Below, in pieces: positions 58,874-64,000 of a stretch of 64,000 bases of DNA. Each line of letters begins with the position of its first letter. Positions within the stretch are counted from its first letter, which is position 1. Source of the stretch: RHLJ01 sp965601955 (GTDB lineage Bacteria; Bacteroidota; Rhodothermia; Balneolales; Balneolaceae); contig OZ271855.1 of assembly GCA_965601955.1 (NCBI GenBank), positions 1,178,001-1,242,000 of the forward strand, written 5' to 3'. Position numbers and translations under genes: made by a program. The notes beneath the pieces are model-generated. The model was not told the DNA's origin and searched no databases. It was given only the letters and a program-made list of their open reading frames with translations.

Positions 58874-61675
58874 ATGCCCTGGAAATCTACCATACATCAG
58901 CTCGCTCAGGAAAGCAAGATCAGCGAACACTTAGCAGATCAAATCTGTACGTTAACAGAAATCCTGGAAGTACTCAGTAAAGAACGCTTAGGAGAATCGT
59001 TTGTAGAAATACTGGCTGAATTCCCTTTAAAAAGCCGGGATGCTTTGGATGGGAATAAGGATGAAGTATTAGCAGAACTTCAAACTCAGATTGCTGGCAT
59101 GCCAGCCGACACGATCAAAGAATTCCTGCGCATTTATACTACCTTTTTCCATCTGGTAAATTCTCTTGAACAGCACGAAATCAGCAGAATTAACAGGAAA
59201 AGAGAGCATGAAGAAACTCCCGAAAGGCCAAGAAATGAGAGTATCTTAGAGGCGGTCTACAATATGAAAGAGGCTGGTTACTCTTTGGAAGAAGCTATTC
59301 ATGTATTCGAAACCATGGATATCCAGCCTACCATTACTGCTCATCCAACAGAGGCTCGTCGACGAAGTGTGCTCTCTAAGCAGCATGAGATTAGTAAAAT
59401 GATTGCTGAGGTCGGTAGCAAGTCTCATACTGAGGATGAAAAGAAATACCTGAAGAAGGAAATCCTCAACCAGATGAAACTTCTGCTTATGACAGATGAA
59501 GTACGGGCAGAACGTATGTCGGTAGAAGATGAGGTGGAAAATGGCCTGTTTTTCTTTACCCATACCATTTGGGATGTAGTCCCAAGCTTGTACAGGGATA
59601 TTCGTCATGCATTGGAGACCTATTACGGTAAAGCAGGAGAAATCCCAATCGTATTGAAGTATCGATCCTGGATAGGTAGTGATAGAGATGGTAATCCAAA
59701 TGTGACTTCATCGGTGACCTGGAAAACTGTGATGGAGCAGCGAAAAACGGTTCTGGAAGTATATCTTAAGAAATTGGATCACCTCCGCAGGTATTTAAGT
59801 ATTTCTTATAAAGAAACGGATATCTCTGATGCATTGAGAGCTTCGCTTAGAGATGAAGAAACAGCAAATCCGTTGAGTGAATTGTATGAGCGAAGGTACC
59901 AAAGAGAGCCGTACCGCCGAAAAATTACTCATATGATGCAATACATCCAGGAGCAAAGGGATGCCATCAAGTTGGAAAAGGAAGAAGTACTGAAAATAGC
60001 TGCTAAATATACTTCTGAAGATTTCATCAATGACCTGGATTTGATCCGGGACAGTTTAATCGAAAACGATTTGGCAGCACTTAGCGAGCAGGGCAGGTTG
60101 CAGGACCTGGTGATTTGTGCAAAAACCTTCGGGTTTCACTTAACCTCCTTAGATATTCGTCAACATAGCCGATTGCATGAAGAAACGGTAGAAGAGTTAC
60201 TCAGAAAAGGGCAAGTAGTGGAAGAGTACTCTTCACTCACAGAAGAACAGAAAATTGAAGTACTAGAAAAAGAACTTCAAAACCCAAGGCCCCTTAGCCC
60301 ATTTAAAAGTCAGCGCTCTGAAGTAGCAAACAGAGTTATGACAGTTTTTGAAGAAATCCGGGATATGCTGGCTCTGGATCAGAATAGTTTTGGTAGTTAT
60401 ATCATTAGTATGACTCATGGTGTGAGTGACATGCTGGAGGTACTGATAATTGCCAAAGAACTTGGATTATGGAGTTATATCGATGGGAAGGTAGATACTT
60501 ACCTGGATGTGGTACCCCTCTTTGAGACTGTTGAGGATTTGGGCGCATGTACCCAACAAATGACTCAAATGTTTGAGCATCCATTATTCAGTAAACAAAT
60601 TGAAGCTCGTGGTAATTTCCAGGAAATCATGCTGGGATACTCCGATAGTAATAAAGATGGGGGTTACCTCACTGCCAACTGGGCATTAAATAAAGCTCAG
60701 TATGACCTTGGAATGACTTGCCGTAAGTATGGGATTGATTTCAGGTTATTCCATGGTACTGGAGGGACCGTTGGACGTGGAGGAGGGCAATCCAATAAAG
60801 CGATTGTGGCTATGCCTCCGGTAAGTAATAATGGACGCATCCGTTTCACAGAACAAGGAGAAGTGATCTCATTTAGATATTCACTTCACACTATTGCTCA
60901 CCGGCACCTTGAGCAGCTTGTAAATGCAATGGTGAGAGTAACCATGACCCAAAAAGACAAACCTGGGTATCTCAGTGATTCTGATTATGAATGGGATATG
61001 ATGCAGGAACTGGCTCAAACTTCGATGAAGGCCTATCGTGGATTAATCGACGACGAAGATTTTTGGGATTGGTATTATGGAATCACTCCGATCGAGCATA
61101 TTGGGAAACTTCCAATCGCCTCACGGCCTGTTTCCAGGGGAAAGGGAGGTAAACTCACTTTTGATGGATTAAGAGCTATTCCATGGGTATTTGCCTGGAC
61201 ACAGGTTCGATATAATGTTCCAGGCTGGTATGGAATTGGGAAAGCACTTACTACCATCTTCGAGAAATATGATGATGCCCAGGAAATTATTTCTCGTTGG
61301 CAGAAAGAATGGCGATTCTTCTTCACAATAATGAACAACTCTCAACGTGAAATAGCACGGACGCATATTGCCACATCTACGATCTATAATGATCCGGGAA
61401 ACTTGAATTTTCACGAGAAAATCACTGCTGATTTAGATAAGGCGATAAAAGGGATAACCACCATTGCCGGAACAAAAGAGGTATTAGAGCATAATCCGGT
61501 AATACAGCGATCCATTTTATTCAGAAACCCATTTACATACCCATTAAACATCATTCAGAGTGAATTACTGAAGAGATGGGATAAGGTTTCTACAGAAGAG
61601 GAAAAAGAGGAATTAACAGAGTTGATATTCCTCAACATAAACGGCATAGCCGCGGCTATGCAGAGTACCGGGTAG
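58874..61675 (+). CDS. ppc: Phosphoenolpyruvate carboxylase
   Basis: A 933-residue PEP carboxylase that makes oxaloacetate from PEP and bicarbonate to feed the TCA cycle. The catalytic His is His157 in TAHPTEARR. The mobile loop reads FHGTGGTVGRGGGQ (His627 to Gln639) where most members have FHGRGG and GRGGGP, and a second loop reads SRPVSRGKGG where SRPAKRRPxGG is usual. The C-terminus is IAAAMQSTG instead of MQNTG. The length and order of domains are otherwise normal. This is a divergent, probably still active enzyme. The branched-chain aminotransferase follows on the same strand. Confidence 0.95.
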   Translation: MPWKSTIHQLAQESKISEHLADQICTLTEILEVLSKERLGESFVEILAEFPLKSRDALDGNKDEVLAELQTQIAGMPADTIKEFLRIYTTFFHLVNSLEQHEISRINRKREHEETPERPRNESILEAVYNMKEAGYSLEEAIHVFETMDIQPTITAHPTEARRRSVLSKQHEISKMIAEVGSKSHTEDEKKYLKKEILNQMKLLLMTDEVRAERMSVEDEVENGLFFFTHTIWDVVPSLYRDIRHALETYYGKAGEIPIVLKYRSWIGSDRDGNPNVTSSVTWKTVMEQRKTVLEVYLKKLDHLRRYLSISYKETDISDALRASLRDEETANPLSELYERRYQREPYRRKITHMMQYIQEQRDAIKLEKEEVLKIAAKYTSEDFINDLDLIRDSLIENDLAALSEQGRLQDLVICAKTFGFHLTSLDIRQHSRLHEETVEELLRKGQVVEEYSSLTEEQKIEVLEKELQNPRPLSPFKSQRSEVANRVMTVFEEIRDMLALDQNSFGSYIISMTHGVSDMLEVLIIAKELGLWSYIDGKVDTYLDVVPLFETVEDLGACTQQMTQMFEHPLFSKQIEARGNFQEIMLGYSDSNKDGGYLTANWALNKAQYDLGMTCRKYGIDFRLFHGTGGTVGRGGGQSNKAIVAMPPVSNNGRIRFTEQGEVISFRYSLHTIAHRHLEQLVNAMVRVTMTQKDKPGYLSDSDYEWDMMQELAQTSMKAYRGLIDDEDFWDWYYGITPIEHIGKLPIASRPVSRGKGGKLTFDGLRAIPWVFAWTQVRYNVPGWYGIGKALTTIFEKYDDAQEIISRWQKEWRFFFTIMNNSQREIARTHIATSTIYNDPGNLNFHEKITADLDKAIKGITTIAGTKEVLEHNPVIQRSILFRNPFTYPLNIIQSELLKRWDKVSTEEEKEELTELIFLNINGIAAAMQSTG

Positions 61676-61740
61676 TGAAAGGCAGCATAAAATTTAGTAC
61701 CTTTCGGCGCCCATCTAGTAAACATTACAGAAAGAGAACC

Positions 61741-62829
61741 ATGGAAGATTTAATGACATCAACGGCATTGAAAGTAGAACGAGCTATCTCTAGCAGAATA
61801 GGAGAAGTAGATTTTAACAACCTTCAATTTGGAAGGTTATTCAGCGACCATATGTTTGAAGTGGTCTTTGAAAACGGGCAATGGGGAGAGCCTTCCATAA
61901 AACCTTTTCAAACTATAGAAACTACCCCGGCATTAAATGCCCTTCATTATGGCCAGGCTGTATTTGAAGGTATGAAAGCCTTTTATGTGGATGAGGAAAC
62001 CATCAATATTTTTCGTCCGGATGTTCATTTCGCACGCTTCAATAATTCATGTAGAAGAATGTGCATTCCCGAAACCGACTATGAGACCTTTATCGCTGCT
62101 CTTGAAGAATTGATGAGATTAGATAAAACATGGGTTCCAAAAGATCATGGTACTGCTTTATATCTTCGTCCAGTAATTTTTGCGAGTGATAACTACCTGG
62201 CGGCAAGAGTTTCTGACGTGTACAACTACTACATCGTCACCTCCCCAGTTGGGGCTTATTATCCAGAGGGGTTCAACCCTGTATCACTAACCACTCCTGA
62301 TGGTTATGTGCGTGCGGTAAAAGGTGGTACTGGAGAGGCAAAAACGGCCGGTAATTATGCGGCTAGTTTCCTTCCTGCTAAAAAAGCCCAGGAAGAAGGA
62401 TATACCCAGGTACTTTGGTTGGATGCCATCGAGAATAAGTACATCGAAGAAGTAGGTACAATGAACATTCATTTCCTCATCAACGATACCCTGGTTACTC
62501 CAGAACTCACTGGTTCAGTATTAGCCGGTGTTACCCGTCATTCTGTAACTGAGCTTGCCAAAGAGTGGGGTTACTCGGTTGAAGAGCGCAGGATTTCTAT
62601 CGATGAAGTATTTGAAGCGTCTCAAAATGGAAGCTTAAAAGAAGTATTTGGTTCGGGAACCGCAGCGGTTATTTCACCGGTAGGTCTGATTCATCACGAT
62701 GGAACAACCATCAATATTGGAAATGGGGAAATCGGAGACGTTGCCAAAAAGCTCTTTGATGAAATAACCGGAATCCAATATGGGGATATCGCAGACCGAT
62801 ACGGTTGGGTTCATCCAGTAAAAGTCTAG
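61741..62829 (+). CDS. ilvE: Branched-chain-amino-acid aminotransferase
   Basis: About 362 residues from the ATG at 61741; a longer frame starts at GTG 61675 inside the ppc stop, but the family alignment begins near MEDLMTSTALKVE. Fold-type IV PLP enzyme that transaminates Leu, Ile and Val (and their keto acids) with 2-oxoglutarate/glutamate. ALHYGQAVFEGMKAF, then KGGTGEAKTAGNYAASFLPA with the PLP Lys nearby, and EVFGSGTAAVISPVG are diagnostic. It follows ppc closely, and CrcB comes after 4 bases. The co-location with ppc is of uncertain meaning. Confidence 0.95.
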   Translation: MEDLMTSTALKVERAISSRIGEVDFNNLQFGRLFSDHMFEVVFENGQWGEPSIKPFQTIETTPALNALHYGQAVFEGMKAFYVDEETINIFRPDVHFARFNNSCRRMCIPETDYETFIAALEELMRLDKTWVPKDHGTALYLRPVIFASDNYLAARVSDVYNYYIVTSPVGAYYPEGFNPVSLTTPDGYVRAVKGGTGEAKTAGNYAASFLPAKKAQEEGYTQVLWLDAIENKYIEEVGTMNIHFLINDTLVTPELTGSVLAGVTRHSVTELAKEWGYSVEERRISIDEVFEASQNGSLKEVFGSGTAAVISPVGLIHHDGTTINIGNGEIGDVAKKLFDEITGIQYGDIADRYGWVHPVKV

Positions 62830-62833
62830 CCCA

Positions 62834-63226
62834 TTGCAATTTACTCTCTGGACTTTTTTGGCGATAGGGGCAGGAGGGTTTATCGGTGCTGTATCACGGT
62901 TCCTACTCTCTGTCACTGTAGATGAGTACTTTGAGAATTCCTCGTTTCCGTTCGGAATCTTCCTCACCAATATCTTAGGCTGTTTGCTCATCGGCTTGTT
63001 AGCCGGAATTTTTGAAACGAAGGCATGGATAAACACCGAGCTCAGGTTATTTGTTTTTACCGGATTACTGGGCGGTTTCACCACCTTTTCAACCTTTATA
63101 AACGATTCTTTTCTACTTGGGAAAGAAGGGGCTTTTTCATTCGCACTCCTTAATATAGCCGGGCAGGTTCTGATTGGCTTACTGTTTGTATGGTTGGGAT
63201 ATTTGCTTGTGAAGATATTTTCCTAA
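62834..63226 (+). CDS. crcB: Fluoride-selective channel
   Basis: A 130-residue four-helix membrane protein of the CrcB/Fluc family, which exports fluoride as an antiparallel dimer. GAGGFIGAVSRF is in the first helix, NILGCLLIG in the second, and GLLGGFTTFSTFIND in the third, with the Phe/Thr/Ser residues that line the pore. The start is TTG at 62834. It overlaps the convergent dehydrogenase by four bases. No fluoride riboswitch was recognised upstream. Confidence 0.93.
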   Translation: MQFTLWTFLAIGAGGFIGAVSRFLLSVTVDEYFENSSFPFGIFLTNILGCLLIGLLAGIFETKAWINTELRLFVFTGLLGGFTTFSTFINDSFLLGKEGAFSFALLNIAGQVLIGLLFVWLGYLLVKIFS

Positions 63227-64000
63227 TATCCCTTTTTCCTATCCACTGCATGTAAAAGAGGCATTCCCGATAACGACCTCTTATAATTCTCAACAATCAA
63301 TTCGGCAGCTTCTTTGGGATAAGTCAATGATGCCACATGAGGGGTAATCATAATATTGGGCCGATTCCAGAAAATGTGGTTTTCAGCAAGGGGTTCTTCT
63401 TCAAACACATCAAGGCAAGCACCTTCCAGAACTCCCATATCAAGTGCATAGATCAAATCTTCTTCAATCAAATGAGCTCCCCTGGCTACATTAATAATGA
63501 AAGAAGGAGAAGCTAATTTTTTGAAGACCTCGAGATCCAGAATTCCTTTTGTCTCTTCGGTAAGAGGGAGCAAGCAAACCAGGATATTTGTAACAGCAAG
63601 AAATGCATCCAGATCATCGCCTGAAAAACAAGTTACTCCATCCAAGTCCTTTTTGGATAATGACCATCCATTAACCAAAAAACCATGCTCTATTAACAAT
63701 CTTGCAGTTTCTGACCCAATCTCACCTAAGCCCATAATCCCAATTCTACATCGATCTTTGGGAATCAGCTCATGTGCGCTCCAAAAGCCTTCTCTTTTTT
63801 GATCCACATACCTTGAGGTATGAAGTCGGTAATTTTGAACAGCATTCAATACATATTCAGCCATTTGTTCTTTCAGGGATGGAATGACCATTCGGGCGAT
63901 ACTTACAGTCTCAGGGATACTCTCATCCTGTAGAATATGATCTGCTCCGGCACCGAGTGAGGAAATAACCTTAAGATTGGGGTATCCATCCAATACCTTC
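63223..64000 (-). CDS. 2-Hydroxyacid dehydrogenase (GhrA-like), N-terminus outside the window
   Basis: The frame runs unbroken to the window edge, so the N-terminal roughly 50 residues are missing; the TTG near 63993 is not the true start. NAD(P)-dependent D-2-hydroxyacid dehydrogenase with Rossmann motif GIMGLGEIGSETARLL, CLLPLTEETKGILD, INVARGAHLIEEDLI (catalytic Arg) and CLDVFEEEPLAENH with PHVASLTYP (catalytic Glu and His). The pattern matches glyoxylate/hydroxypyruvate reductase A. The stop overlaps crcB by four bases, so the pair is convergent. Confidence 0.9.
   Translation of the reverse strand, partial: KVLDGYPNLKVISSLGAGADHILQDESIPETVSIARMVIPSLKEQMAEYVLNAVQNYRLHTSRYVDQKREGFWSAHELIPKDRCRIGIMGLGEIGSETARLLIEHGFLVNGWSLSKKDLDGVTCFSGDDLDAFLAVTNILVCLLPLTEETKGILDLEVFKKLASPSFIINVARGAHLIEEDLIYALDMGVLEGACLDVFEEEPLAENHIFWNRPNIMITPHVASLTYPKEAAELIVENYKRSLSGMPLLHAVDRKKGY

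Overview
The window reads as chromosomal DNA of a Bacteroidota/Balneolota-type bacterium, most like the Balneolaceae. This rests on memory of families, not on a search. The indicators are moderate-to-low GC, a type IX secretion sorting domain (NYPNPFNPET style) on a DUF1501 protein, a neighbouring DUF1800 gene, DUF4199/DUF2085/DUF5916/DUF6428 families, many lipoproteins, TTG and GTG starts, and TAnnTTTG-like promoter elements. No rRNA, tRNA, CRISPR array, phage or complete insertion sequence was recognised. About 60 genes fill the window. Only two stretches exceed 300 bp without a gene (54957-55409 and 57633-58038), and both consist largely of palindromic repeats.

Layout. 1-6.8 kb: two polysaccharide/lipid glycosyl genes, then accA, a thioesterase, membrane proteins of unknown role, a CPBP protease, DUF2007, cdsA and a TIGR01777 epimerase-like gene, mostly overlapping or a few bases apart. 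6.8-9.0 kb: tandem membrane-bound class III nucleotide cyclases with nearly identical catalytic halves. 9.2-13.4 kb: ettA, an outer-membrane-like protein and a large lipoprotein. 13.6-22.6 kb: a minus-strand export locus (two ABC-2 permeases, an ATPase, a NEW3-like membrane-anchored protein and a PDZ-like protein) divergent from a histidine kinase/response regulator pair. 22.8-27 kb: an MFS transporter, two bacterial PH-domain proteins and two small lipoproteins. 27-29.7 kb: an arsenic cluster (ArsN2, ArsR, DUF6428, ArsC) converging on a ZIP transporter. 29.8-33.7 kb: an orphan protein and two secreted beta-propeller proteins. 33.9-39.5 kb: gcvP and an S9 peptidase. 39.5-42.7 kb: a three-gene operon of a glutamine-synthetase-like ligase, an APH-fold kinase and a HAD phosphatase. 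42.8-46 kb: DUF1800 and DUF1501. 46-49.4 kb: a small lipoprotein, OsmC, an LpxH-like hydrolase with a glycosyltransferase, and DinB. 49.5-53.5 kb: a GntR regulator divergent from a sulfur module (two YeeE/YedE halves, MBL-rhodanese, TauE/SafE). 53.6-64 kb: an amino acid permease, DUF5916 bracketed by composite repeats, tag, ppc, a branched-chain aminotransferase, a CrcB fluoride channel and a partial 2-hydroxyacid dehydrogenase.

How parts may work together. The two-component pair probably controls the divergent PDZ/NEW3/ABC export genes through phased TGTTAA sites between them. ArsR probably represses itself and DUF6428 through two near-identical operators that touch the start codons. The GntR protein may control the sulfur module through a dyad between the divergent genes.

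No single unmistakable new system is present. The best candidates are the two-component-linked export locus, the ligase/kinase/phosphatase operon, and the nested-palindrome repeats flanking the DUF5916 gene, one of which carries a MITE-like insertion. GTCATTC-bounded hairpins recur in many intergenic gaps, including inside the export operon.
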